A stretch of DNA of 17,725 nucleotides from Oscillospiraceae bacterium (GTDB lineage Bacteria; Bacillota; Clostridia; Oscillospirales; Ruminococcaceae), in assembly GCA_015067375.1 (NCBI GenBank), contig SVMQ01000018.1, forward strand, positions 1 to 17,725. Reading direction: 5' to 3'. The position numbers and the translations under genes were made by a program. The notes beneath the pieces were generated by a model that made no database searches, was not told the DNA's origin, and worked only from the letters and a program-made list of their open reading frames with translations. This document shows, piece by piece, positions 8,238 through 15,246 of the stretch; the first letter of the stretch is position 1; each line of letters starts with the position of its first letter.

Positions 8238-9239
8238 TCAGTCCATCCAGAACACTTCGCGCTCGTGCCTGCTTTCTCTTGACATAAGTGAAGATATGCT
8301 CATTTTGGGGTCGCTGTTGTTATAGCAGACATTCACGATCTCTTCGATGATGGGTGTGTCAATGCCGTGTTCCTGTGCCAGACGGAATGCTATCTTGCTG
8401 CTGGTGTAGCCCTCTACTGTACCCACCTGCTTTACCGCGTCAGCGGCGATCATTCCCTCGCCGATAAGGTAGCCCGCGCGGTAGTTTCGTGAGTGCTGCG
8501 AGGTGCAGGTAACGATGAGGTCGCCAAGACCAGCCATGCCCGTAAAGGTCTTCCAGTTAGCGCCGAGCGCTACGCCAAGACGGGTTATCTCGGTCATGCC
8601 GCGCGTCATGAGGGCTGCAACGGTGTTGTCGCCGAGCTTCATGCCTCTTGCGATGCCGCATCCAAGAGCAATAGGATTTTTCAGCACGCCGCCAAGCTCG
8701 CAGCCTGCAACATCATCATTCATGTATATCCTGTAGCACTCATTCGAGAGCGTTTGCTGGATATACTTTGCGGTGTCAGGGTCGTATGCCGCACACACCT
8801 CTGTGGTGGGGACAAGTCGCGCTATTTCCTCGGCGTGACAGGGGCCTGTGATAACGCCGATAGGGTTGTCGGGAAGCTCCTCTTTCAGTATCTGAGAAAG
8901 CCGATAACCTGTGCTGCCTTCAAGACCCTTGCTCGCATTGATGACAACGGTGTTTTTGCCGATGTGTTCTTTGACAAGCTTTATGGTATCGCGGTAGAAG
9001 GGCGAGGGTATTGCGACAACGACTATGTCGGCACCGCTCACGCATTTCACGTCAGTGGTAACGCCGAGCGCATCGGGGAGCTTTACCCCAGGGAGCAGCC
9101 TTTTATGCTCGCGCTCTGTGCGCAGCTGCTGAGCCTCCTCCTCGAATTTTGTCCATGTGGTGACCTCGTGACCGTAGGTGCTGTACAGCACGCCGAGCGC
9201 AGTGCCGTAGCCGCAGCCGAGTATTGCTATCTTAGCCAT
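8238..9239 (-). CDS. gpsA: NAD(P)-dependent glycerol-3-phosphate dehydrogenase
   Basis: GpsA reduces dihydroxyacetone phosphate to sn-glycerol 3-phosphate, the backbone for phospholipid synthesis. The 333-residue protein has a Rossmann fold start (MAKIAILGCGYGTALG), NASKGLE (101-107), GPCHAEEIA (132-140, the GPxxAxEVA block), and GVLKNPIALGCGIARGMKLG with the catalytic-type Lys187, then DNTVAALMTRGMTEI. Start chosen at 9239 because GGAGAG lies at 9251-9246 between the plsY stop and this ATG; the frame could extend 11 codons upstream. The nucleotide-binding loop reads GCGYG, one residue shorter than the usual GxGxxG. It follows plsY by 13 bases, placing donor-substrate synthesis next to the acyltransferase that uses it. 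Confidence 0.95.
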   Translation of the reverse strand: MAKIAILGCGYGTALGVLYSTYGHEVTTWTKFEEEAQQLRTEREHKRLLPGVKLPDALGVTTDVKCVSGADIVVVAIPSPFYRDTIKLVKEHIGKNTVVINASKGLEGSTGYRLSQILKEELPDNPIGVITGPCHAEEIARLVPTTEVCAAYDPDTAKYIQQTLSNECYRIYMNDDVAGCELGGVLKNPIALGCGIARGMKLGDNTVAALMTRGMTEITRLGVALGANWKTFTGMAGLGDLIVTCTSQHSRNYRAGYLIGEGMIAADAVKQVGTVEGYTSSKIAFRLAQEHGIDTPIIEEIVNVCYNNSDPKMSISSLMSRESRHEREVFWMD

Positions 9240-9252
9240 TCTTAGCTCTCCT

Positions 9253-9915
9253 TTATTTCGATTTTTCGCCAAGCTTCTTTTCGGTGTGGGTAAGAAGTCT
9301 CTGTATATTTCCGCGGTGCATGAAAATTATGAGCGCTGCGGTAAGTCCACCGAGGATAGAATTTATTATGCCGGCAGGGTCGCCGTCAATGAAATACGAG
9401 AAAATTAGTGCCGTAACAAAGAACATGGACGACGCGATGCACGAGCCGAGCGAAACATAGCGTGTTATGGCAACGAGTATTATAAAGATACCAAGCAGGA
9501 TAACAGCGCTTCTCCAGTCAAGTGTGAATATCGCGGAGATAGCAGCAAGCACGCCCTTGCCGCCCTTGAAGCCGTAGTAGATCGGGTAAACGTGACCAAC
9601 AGTAGTCATCATCACCGACATATATCCCACCCAGCTCATACCTGAGGTCGGGTCGGTGATATCAATGCCTGCTATGAGTGAGAATGCATATCTTACTGCA
9701 AGCACAGCGAGTACTGCTTTCAGCACATCGCCTAACAGCACGATGCCCGCAACAGCCTTGCCCTGTGTGCGCAGGGTATTGGTAAGACCGGCGTTTCCGC
9801 TGCCCATAGTGCGGATGTCCTTGCCTGTTTTTATCTTTGTGATTATGATAGAGGTGTTAATGCCGCCGAGAAGATAAGGTACGGCGAGCATTATGATGTA
9901 GCATATCCATTCCAT
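9253..9915 (-). CDS. plsY: Glycerol-3-phosphate acyltransferase PlsY
   Basis: PlsY moves an acyl group from acyl-phosphate to glycerol 3-phosphate to make lysophosphatidic acid at the membrane. The 220-residue product is strongly hydrophobic with several transmembrane helices, beginning MEWICYIIMLAVPYLLG. It carries the family motifs GSGNAGLTN (38-46), a conserved-type His108, and FKGGKGV (116-122), ending in a basic HRGNIQRLLTHTEKKLG tail. AAAGGA (complement of 9928-9933) precedes the start by 12 bases and overlaps the upstream stop. It lies between the small membrane protein gene and gpsA in the leftward operon; der-plsY-gpsA order is also seen in other Firmicutes, here with one gene inserted between der and plsY. 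Confidence 0.96.
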   Translation of the reverse strand: MEWICYIIMLAVPYLLGGINTSIIITKIKTGKDIRTMGSGNAGLTNTLRTQGKAVAGIVLLGDVLKAVLAVLAVRYAFSLIAGIDITDPTSGMSWVGYMSVMMTTVGHVYPIYYGFKGGKGVLAAISAIFTLDWRSAVILLGIFIILVAITRYVSLGSCIASSMFFVTALIFSYFIDGDPAGIINSILGGLTAALIIFMHRGNIQRLLTHTEKKLGEKSK

Positions 9916-9931
9916 TATACTGAATGTCCTT

Positions 9932-10465
9932 TCAGTCTGCGTCTTTTACGGTACGGTCGCAGATTATTTTTACCTTTGGATTTTTGTTTTTAATGTATGC
10001 CATTGCAACAGCGTTTGGTCCTGCGTAGTCAAAAGGCATAACTATCGTTTTGGTATAACCATTTATTTCGAAAAAAAGGTTTTTGGTGCCGCCTTCTATT
10101 CCGAGAATGTCGGTATACTTTACTGCGTATATCCTGAGTTTGCGGTAAAATACCAGATAGTTTTTAGTATAGTGGTGTCCGCAATCAGTTTTTGAGCTTT
10201 GGTATTCCTTTGCAAGCTTTTCATTATCGTTCATAGCAGCGAATTCTTTTTTGAACCGCGCAGGTGCGATAAAAAGCACATTGATATACAGAAGCAGTGT
10301 AATACCAATAAGGAATGCTGTGATGGCTATCGCCTGCCAACGCATTTTTTCATTCTGATACAATCCCGTAAGCGCTAGTGCCGCAGCGGAAAAGGCAGTG
10401 ACAAACACATAGCTCAACAGTTGGCGCAGGTGATATTTTTTGAAATCGGAGATTATCCGTTTCAT
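9932..10465 (-). CDS. Two-helix membrane protein, possible PH-like (YcxB-type) domain
   Basis: The 177-residue product has two predicted membrane helices (about 17-35 and 44-66) and a soluble C-terminal half rich in beta-type strands (YLVFYRKLRIYAVKYTDILGIEGG, then a LFFEINGYTKTIVMP strand pair). This order is like bacterial PH-domain or YcxB-type membrane proteins, but I do not recognise it firmly. The ATG directly follows the der TAA with no gap, and GAGGTGA for its translation lies inside the last der codons, so it is translationally coupled to der. It sits in a membrane-lipid operon, which hints at envelope work, but function is unknown. Confidence 0.75.
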   Translation of the reverse strand: MKRIISDFKKYHLRQLLSYVFVTAFSAAALALTGLYQNEKMRWQAIAITAFLIGITLLLYINVLFIAPARFKKEFAAMNDNEKLAKEYQSSKTDCGHHYTKNYLVFYRKLRIYAVKYTDILGIEGGTKNLFFEINGYTKTIVMPFDYAGPNAVAMAYIKNKNPKVKIICDRTVKDAD

Positions 10466-11782
10466 TTATTCACCTCTTTCGCGCACGGTTATCTTGATGG
10501 GCGTAGCCTCAAGTCCGAATGTTTCGCGTATCTGATTTTCGATATATCGCTGATAGGAGTAGTGGAAAAGCTCCTTGCTGTTGCAGAATACAACAAAATT
10601 CGGGGGATTTGTGCTTGCCTGTGTCATGTAGTAGAGCTTCAGGCGCTTGCCCTTGTCAGAGGGCGGCTGCACTCTGGACGTAGCATAGCTGAGCATATCA
10701 TTCAGCACACCTGTGGAGATGCGGATGCAGTGCTGCTCATGTACATACTTTATCATCTCAAACAGCTTGTCCACGCGCTGACCTGTCTTTGCAGAAATGA
10801 ATACGAACGGCGCGTAGGACATAAAGGAGAAGTCCACCTCAAGCTTTTTCTTGAACTCGTTCATGGTCTTATCCGTCTTGTCCGGAACAGCGTCCCATTT
10901 ATTTACTGCGATAACGCAAGCTTTACCCTTGTCGTGGGCATAGCCTGCGACCTTGCTGTCCTGCTCGGTAAAGCCTACGGTAGCGTCGATAACGATAACA
11001 CAGACATCCGCTCTGTCAACAGCCATAAGTGCGCGAAGCACGCTGAAATGCTCGATGTTTTCGGTCACCTTAGCCTTGCGGCGCATACCTGCGGTGTCAA
11101 TGAAGATGAACTTCTCTCCGTTTCTTTCAACTGTGGAGTCAATAGCGTCGCGCGTCGTGCCTGCAATATCGGAAACGATAGAGCGCTCCTCGCCTGCGAT
11201 GTAGTTGATGAGTGAGGATTTGCCCACATTCGGCTTGCCTATTACAGCGACCTTGATAGCGTCCTCTTCGTAGTCATCCTCCTCGTCGGGGGGGAGCTGG
11301 TCAAACACTGCTTCAAGCAGGTCGCCTGTACCATGACCGTGAACGGAGGATACGGCGATAGGGTCACCGAGACCGAGGTTGTAGAACTCGTATATCTCAG
11401 GTGGCGGCTCTCCGATGCCGTCAACCTTATTTACGGCAAGGACAAGAGGCTTTCCGCTCTTCATCAGCATAGCGGCAACCTCGCTGTCGTTTGCTGTAAC
11501 GCCTGTTGTGATATCTGTAACGAAGATGATAGCATCAGCGCGCTCGATGGCGAGCATTGCCTGCTCTCTCATCTGTGCGAGGATGATATCATCTGTCTTA
11601 GGCTCGATACCGCCTGTGTCTATCAGCATGAACTCCTTGTCCAGCCATTCGCATTTGCTGTATATTCTGTCGCGCGTAACGCCCGGCTTATCGTCTACTA
11701 TCGACAGGCGCTTTCCGACAAGCTTGTTGAAAAGTGTGGACTTGCCGACATTCGGTCTGCCCACTATTGCTACTACCTGCAT
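10466..11782 (-). CDS. der: Ribosome biogenesis GTPase Der (EngA)
   Basis: Der is a double-domain GTPase needed for 50S ribosomal subunit assembly. The 438-residue product has two GTPase domains. The first has GRPNVGKST (8-16), DTGG (55-58) and NKVD (118-121). The second has GKPNVGKSS (182-190), DTAG (229-232) and NKWD (294-297). An acidic linker (about 166-174) separates them and a KH-like domain fills the C-terminus. Length is typical. The ATG at 11782 follows a GGAAG site. It is the first gene of the six-gene leftward cluster and has a clear promoter about 60 bases upstream. Confidence 0.98.
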   Translation of the reverse strand: MQVVAIVGRPNVGKSTLFNKLVGKRLSIVDDKPGVTRDRIYSKCEWLDKEFMLIDTGGIEPKTDDIILAQMREQAMLAIERADAIIFVTDITTGVTANDSEVAAMLMKSGKPLVLAVNKVDGIGEPPPEIYEFYNLGLGDPIAVSSVHGHGTGDLLEAVFDQLPPDEEDDYEEDAIKVAVIGKPNVGKSSLINYIAGEERSIVSDIAGTTRDAIDSTVERNGEKFIFIDTAGMRRKAKVTENIEHFSVLRALMAVDRADVCVIVIDATVGFTEQDSKVAGYAHDKGKACVIAVNKWDAVPDKTDKTMNEFKKKLEVDFSFMSYAPFVFISAKTGQRVDKLFEMIKYVHEQHCIRISTGVLNDMLSYATSRVQPPSDKGKRLKLYYMTQASTNPPNFVVFCNSKELFHYSYQRYIENQIRETFGLEATPIKITVRERGE

Positions 11783-11839
11783 TTATATCTTCCTTTCTAT
11801 TCTGTCCGTTTTTCATCGAAAACATAATTATACTATTAT

Positions 11840-11868
11840 AGTATACCACGGCGCGGTTTTTTTTTCAA
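11840..11868 (-). promoter_or_regulatory. Sigma-A promoter of the leftward der operon
   Basis: On the minus strand TTGAAA (11868-11863) and TATACT (11845-11840) are separated by 17 bases. Transcription would start near 11833, about 50 bases before the der ATG. A second TATAAT-like stretch lies just downstream. I see no other strong promoter inside the leftward cluster. Confidence 0.8.
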
Positions 11869-11900
11869 GCGAAAACAGCATTTTTACAGAAAAAAAGCGA

Positions 11901-12008
11901 TCAGGCGAACGATAAAGTACCATCTACGTCGTCACTCCACTCTGTGGCAGGCACAAAGCCTAGCCACAGGGTGGGTTCCTAGTATCTGGCACTTTCTTGT
12001 TCGCCTGA
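11901..12008. repeat. 108-bp folded element with terminal inverted repeats (structured RNA or MITE candidate)
   Basis: The ends match as inverted repeats: TCAGGCGAAC (11901-11910) and GTTCGCCTGA (11999-12008) pair perfectly, and the match continues inward for about 27 bases with six mismatches. Inside, CCACTCTGTGGC (11937-11948) pairs with GCCACAGGGTGG (11962-11973), and AGGC/GCCT extends this stem to a small loop. The predicted shape is closing stem, small internal loop, second stem, large central internal loop, then a long apical hairpin. On the minus strand it is followed by CGC and seven T residues (11897-11891), a terminator-like end. It could be a small noncoding RNA or a miniature inverted-repeat element. 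No clear target-site duplication is visible. Confidence 0.55.
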
Positions 12009-12032
12009 AAAAATTCTTTTTCGACAAGCAGC

Positions 12033-12059
12033 GATACCGCACAAAAACTGTGCGGTATC
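12033..12059. repeat. Palindromic hairpin GATACCGCAC/GTGCGGTATC
   Basis: GATACCGCAC (12033-12042) pairs perfectly with GTGCGGTATC (12050-12059) around a 7-base loop. It lacks a T-run on either strand, so it is not a normal terminator. The arms share GATACCG/CGGTATC with the hairpin at 7324-7352. Confidence 0.6.
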
Positions 12060-12078
12060 AGAGTAAAGAGGTATTTTC

Positions 12079-12202
12079 GCTGCAGAAGAAAATAGGAGGA
12101 AAACCTCTGCAGCAGAGTACAGGAAAAGCACCTTTCTGTTGTGCAACGGCTTCGTTCTGTCAGCGAAGCAGCTGCAATGATATATGTGAACCGCTTTTGC
12201 GG
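12079..12202. repeat. Cluster of short hairpins in the divergent intergenic region
   Basis: Three further stems follow in order: GCTGCAG (12079-12085) with CTGCAGC (12107-12113), GCTTCG (12149-12154) with CGAAGC (12164-12169), and CCGC (12191-12194) with GCGG (12199-12202) around TTTT. No coding frame with a ribosome binding site is supported here. Together with the elements at 11901-12059 this makes an unusually self-complementary intergenic stretch, perhaps one structured transcript. Confidence 0.4.
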
Positions 12203-12212
12203 ATGTTATGAT

Positions 12213-12240
12213 ATTATATTAAGCCACAATTGTGAAACAA
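12213..12240 (-). promoter_or_regulatory. Possible leftward promoter for an intergenic RNA
   Basis: On the minus strand TTGTTT (12240-12235) and TATAAT (12218-12213) are separated by 16 bases. Transcription from about 12206 would run through the hairpin cluster and the 108-bp element to the T-run at 11897-11891, a transcript of about 315 bases. The -35 match is only fair and the region is AT-rich. Confidence 0.35.
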
Positions 12241-12298
12241 ATATATAGCTTATGTGAAAATCCTGCGAAGTTTTGACGAATTAGTATGCTTTCAGCGC

Positions 12299-12327
12299 TT
12301 TACATCGGCGCGGTTTTGTGGTATACT
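12299..12327 (+). promoter_or_regulatory. Sigma-A promoter of the aminotransferase-trpS unit
   Basis: TTTACA (12299-12304) and TATACT (12322-12327) are separated by 17 bases. Transcription would start near 12334, inside the upstream extension of the open frame, which supports the start codon at 12397 rather than 12286. Confidence 0.78.
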
Positions 12328-12396
12328 ATAAAGGAATTGTTTTCAGTCGGCTTGTACGCAAGCCCCTGTCTGATTAAAATAACAGGAGTAATTATT

Positions 12397-13584
12397 ATGC
12401 TTAAAGAATTTTCCAACAAGGTGCAGTCTCTGCAGCCGTCGGCTATCCGTGAGATACTGAAATTCACCGCCGACCCCACCGTTATCAGCTTCGCAGCAGG
12501 TAATCCTGCGCCCGAGGCGTTCCCGACAGACGTTATCGCAAAGCTTTCCGCAGACATCTTTGCAGAGGAGCCTATCAACGCGCTTCAGTATTCCATTACC
12601 GAGGGCTATCCCAAGCTTCGTGAGTGGCTCAGGGATGACCTGACCAAGAAGGGTATGTTCAAGGACGGCGACAATATCGTCATCACATCGGGCGCACAGC
12701 AGGCTATCGAAACTACCGCGAAGATACTCTGCAATGAGGGTGATGTTATCATCTGCGAGGATCCTGCGTTCATCGGTTCGCTGAATGCATTCCGTTCCTA
12801 TGGTGTAAAGCTTGTCGGAGTTCCCATGGACAGCGACGGTATGATAATGGACGAGTTGGAGGCGGCGCTCAAGGCTAATCCCACAACAAAGTTCATCTAC
12901 ACCATCCCCAACTTCCAGAACCCCACAGGCAAGACCACAACACTCGAGCGCAGAAAGCAGATGCTGGAGCTCGCCAAGAAGTACGGCGTTTATATCGTCG
13001 AGGATAACCCCTATGGCGCGCTGCGTTTCTCGGGCGAGGACGTGACCAACATCAAGGAGCTTGATGACAGCAAGCACGTTCTGTATTGCGGAAGCTTCTC
13101 CAAGGTGCTTGCACCCGGTCTGCGCGTTGGCTATCTCCTCGGTGATGCGGAGGTCATCGCAAAGGCTACCGTAGGTCTGCAGACAAGCACAGTTCACACA
13201 AACATCTGGGCGCAGATGCTGACCTACCGCTTCCTTACAACAGTTGATTTCGACGCACATCTTGCAAAGCTGCGCGATATCTACCGCAACAAGTGCAAGC
13301 TGATGCTGGATGGACTTAAAGCTGAGCTGCCTGATTTCATTGAGCTTACCTCTCCTGAGGGCGGTCTGTTCATCTGGGGTACGCTGCCTGAGAAATACAA
13401 CATGAACGAATTCTGCACAGAGGTAGTTCACCGCAAGGTGGCTCTTGTGCCGGGCAACGCGTTCTCTGCTGACGAAAGCGCTGTTTCTCACAGCTTCCGC
13501 ATGAACTTCTCCACTCCCACTGACGAGCAGATAGTAAAGGGCGTGCAGATACTGGGACAGGCAGCAAGAGAGATCCTTAAATAA
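12397..13584 (+). CDS. PLP-dependent aminotransferase (class I/II, LysN/2-aminoadipate-like)
   Basis: The 395-residue product is a fold-type I pyridoxal phosphate aminotransferase. Visible landmarks are SFAAGNPAPEAFP near the N-terminus, TSGAQQAIE (98-106), QNPTG (174-178), DNPY with Asp203 and Tyr206, and SFSKVLAPGLRVGY where Lys236 should bind PLP. The pattern fits the 2-aminoadipate/aromatic aminotransferase subgroup, also seen as the enzyme half of MocR regulators; no DNA-binding domain is present here. The amino acid substrate cannot be read from sequence. Start chosen at 12397: AGGAGT lies 7 bases upstream and the promoter -10 falls inside the longer frame. trpS follows after 44 bases with no clear terminator, so the two likely share a transcript. 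Confidence 0.92.
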   Translation: MLKEFSNKVQSLQPSAIREILKFTADPTVISFAAGNPAPEAFPTDVIAKLSADIFAEEPINALQYSITEGYPKLREWLRDDLTKKGMFKDGDNIVITSGAQQAIETTAKILCNEGDVIICEDPAFIGSLNAFRSYGVKLVGVPMDSDGMIMDELEAALKANPTTKFIYTIPNFQNPTGKTTTLERRKQMLELAKKYGVYIVEDNPYGALRFSGEDVTNIKELDDSKHVLYCGSFSKVLAPGLRVGYLLGDAEVIAKATVGLQTSTVHTNIWAQMLTYRFLTTVDFDAHLAKLRDIYRNKCKLMLDGLKAELPDFIELTSPEGGLFIWGTLPEKYNMNEFCTEVVHRKVALVPGNAFSADESAVSHSFRMNFSTPTDEQIVKGVQILGQAAREILK

Positions 13585-13628
13585 TTTCGGTGGCATCCGC
13601 TACTATTGCATACGAAAGGAAATACAAC

Positions 13629-14627
13629 ATGGACGAACAGAAAAAGAATATGCTGAGCCTTATTCAGCCGACCAATACTCCGCATCTCGGAAACTATCTC
13701 GGCGCAATGCAGAATTGGGTAAAGCTGCAGAATGACTATAACTGCTATTTCGGCATTGCTGACCTTCATTCTATCACAGTACGACAGGATCCCGTAAAGC
13801 TGCGCGCTCAGATCAAGGAGAGCTATGCGCTGCTTATCGCGGCAGGACTTGACCCCGAAAAGAGCACTCTGTTTGTGCAGGGACATAACTGCAATCACGC
13901 GGAGCTTAGCTGGATACTTTCCTGCTACACACAGTTCGGTGAGCTGTCCAGAATGACACAGTTCAAGGATAAATCCGCGAAATACTCAGATAATATCAAC
14001 GCAGGTCTTTTCACATACCCTGTGCTTATGGCGGCGGATATCCTGCTGTATCAGGCTGATCTCGTTCCCGTGGGCGCTGACCAGAAGCAGCATCTGGAGC
14101 TTGCGCGCAATATCGCACAGCGCTTCAACGGCGTTTACAGCGATACATTCACCATGCCCGAGCCTTACATCACCAAGACTACCGCTAAGGTGATGTCGCT
14201 GCAGGAGCCGACCAAGAAGATGAGCAAATCCGACGAGAATCCCAACGCTTCCGTATGGGTGCTCGATGACAAGGATACCATCATTCGCAAGTTCAAGCGC
14301 GCAGTTACAGACAGCGAGGCTGAGGTATGCGCACGCGAGGGCAAGGACGGTATCATAAACCTCATGTCCATCTACTCCGCCGTTACAGGCAAGAGCTTTG
14401 AGGATATCGAAGCAGAGTTCAAGGGTAAGGGCTACGGTGATTTCAAGCTTGCAGTAGGCGAGGCGACAGCGGATATGCTGGCTCCCATGCAGGCAGAGTT
14501 CAAGCGCATTTCGGGCGATAAGGCATATCTCGAGACCTGCATGAAGCAGGGCGCAGAGAAGGCATACAAGGCGACCAGAAAGACGCTGCAGAAGGTTCAC
14601 AAGAAGGTCGGCTTTGTTGTTCTTTGA
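13629..14627 (+). CDS. trpS: Tryptophanyl-tRNA synthetase
   Basis: TrpS is a class I synthetase that charges tRNA-Trp. The 332-residue product has the HIGH-type motif as HLGN (19-22) in a PTNTPHLGNYLGA segment, the GADQKQHLELAR block (149-160), and KMSKS (197-201). Length is typical for bacterial TrpS. Start chosen at 13629 because AAAGGA (13615-13620) precedes it by 8 bases; the longer frame from 13590 has no such signal. The 44 bases before it are too short for a T-box leader, so tRNA-dependent control of this gene is not visible. Confidence 0.97.
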   Translation: MDEQKKNMLSLIQPTNTPHLGNYLGAMQNWVKLQNDYNCYFGIADLHSITVRQDPVKLRAQIKESYALLIAAGLDPEKSTLFVQGHNCNHAELSWILSCYTQFGELSRMTQFKDKSAKYSDNINAGLFTYPVLMAADILLYQADLVPVGADQKQHLELARNIAQRFNGVYSDTFTMPEPYITKTTAKVMSLQEPTKKMSKSDENPNASVWVLDDKDTIIRKFKRAVTDSEAEVCAREGKDGIINLMSIYSAVTGKSFEDIEAEFKGKGYGDFKLAVGEATADMLAPMQAEFKRISGDKAYLETCMKQGAEKAYKATRKTLQKVHKKVGFVVL

Positions 14628-14683
14628 TAGCTAATATACATTGAGTATATAGTCTTGTTGATATACACAATGAGTTTCGTTAA

Positions 14684-14706
14684 AACTGCCGAAAATACAG
14701 TTGTTT
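14684..14706 (+). terminator. Weak candidate terminator after trpS
   Basis: AACTG (14684-14688) pairs with CAGTT (14698-14702) and is followed by GTTTT. The stem is only 5 bp, so this is tentative, but no better terminator lies between trpS and the rpmB promoter. Confidence 0.3.
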
Positions 14707-14761
14707 TATAAAGCGCAAGCTGTGATTATCAACAAAAATATCTGCAAAATGAAATTTGCTC

Positions 14762-14790
14762 TTGCATTTTAGAGCGATTTCTGCTAAAAT
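14762..14790 (+). promoter_or_regulatory. Sigma-A promoter of rpmB
   Basis: TTGCAT (14762-14767) and TAAAAT (14785-14790) are separated by 17 bases. Transcription would start near 14797, about 40 bases before the rpmB ATG. Confidence 0.7.
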
Positions 14791-14836
14791 AATATACGTT
14801 ACTGAAAAAACCACACTAGAGAGGTAGGTGCTTCAC

Positions 14837-15025
14837 ATGGCAAAGTGCGAAATCTGCGGCAAGGGCGTAACATTCGGCATCAAGATGTCTCACTCCCACA
14901 GACGCAGCAACAGAACATTCAAGCCCAACGTTAAGAAGGTTAAGGCTATCGTTAACGGTACTCCTTGCAGAGTAAATGCCTGCACACGCTGCCTGCGTTC
15001 CGGTCTTGTACAGAGAGCTATCTAA
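14837..15025 (+). CDS. rpmB: Ribosomal protein bL28
   Basis: The 62-residue basic protein begins MAKCEICGKGVTFG and contains SHSHRRSNRTFKPN and KKVKAIVNGTPCRVNACTRCLRSGLV, the bL28 signature. It is the zinc-binding (C+) form: Cys4/Cys7 and Cys49/Cys52 form two CxxC pairs, with an extra Cys44. AGGTAGGTG (14822-14830) precedes the ATG. The gene has its own promoter and terminator and so is a single-gene unit, which is common for rpmB in Firmicutes. Confidence 0.98.
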   Translation: MAKCEICGKGVTFGIKMSHSHRRSNRTFKPNVKKVKAIVNGTPCRVNACTRCLRSGLVQRAI

Positions 15026-15053
15026 TAACTTGTAACAGAAGTTATACTTTTTT
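15025..15053 (+). terminator. Terminator after rpmB
   Basis: ATAACTT (15025-15031) and AAGTTAT (15039-15045) form a perfect 7-bp stem with a 7-base loop, followed by AC and six T residues (15048-15053). It starts at the rpmB stop codon. Confidence 0.75.
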
Positions 15054-15138
15054 ACAAAAATTATTACCCCTGTCTGCAATAGTGGATGGGGGCTTTCTGT
15101 ATCTTGTGAGAAAAATTCACATCTGAGCTGCAATGCTC

Positions 15139-15167
15139 TTGACAAATCGCGTCAATAGGAGTACACT
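15139..15167 (+). promoter_or_regulatory. Sigma-A promoter of the ABC transporter unit
   Basis: TTGACA (15139-15144) and TACACT (15162-15167) are separated by 17 bases. Transcription would start near 15174, leaving a leader of about 48 bases before the TTG start at 15222. Confidence 0.78.
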
Positions 15168-15189
15168 TTATTATATGGAGTTAAAGTAA

Positions 15190-15246
15190 ATGGCTCCCTT
15201 GACAGAAAGCGAGGTTATATTTTGGTCAGTATACGCAATCTTGTAA
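15190..15246 (+). CDS. Possible 18-residue leader peptide overlapping the ABC ATPase start
   Basis: ATG at 15190 is preceded by GGAG (15177-15180) at 9 bases spacing. The frame encodes MAPLTESEVIFWSVYAIL and stops at TAA 15244-15246, overlapping the first 25 bases of the ATPase gene in another frame. It could be a translated leader that couples or limits initiation at the rare TTG start. A frame this short can easily be chance. Confidence 0.3.
   Translation: MAPLTESEVIFWSVYAIL

Noticed and set aside
11901..12008. Assignment as T-box, SRP RNA, tmRNA, RNase P RNA or a known riboswitch
   Set aside because: The conserved core sequences of those families as I know them are absent; the size is also wrong for most.
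12286..12396. Upstream extension of the aminotransferase frame
   Set aside because: Contains the promoter -35 and -10 boxes, and AGGAGT directly precedes ATG 12397.
12343..13596. Minus-strand open frame of 417 codons opposite the aminotransferase
   Set aside because: Shadow of a clear PLP enzyme gene; no ribosome binding site or family pattern.
15066..15098. Second terminator after rpmB (CCCC/GGGG arms then CTTTCT)
   Set aside because: Only four to five pairs with a long loop and a broken T-run; the AAGTTAT stem just before is a better candidate.
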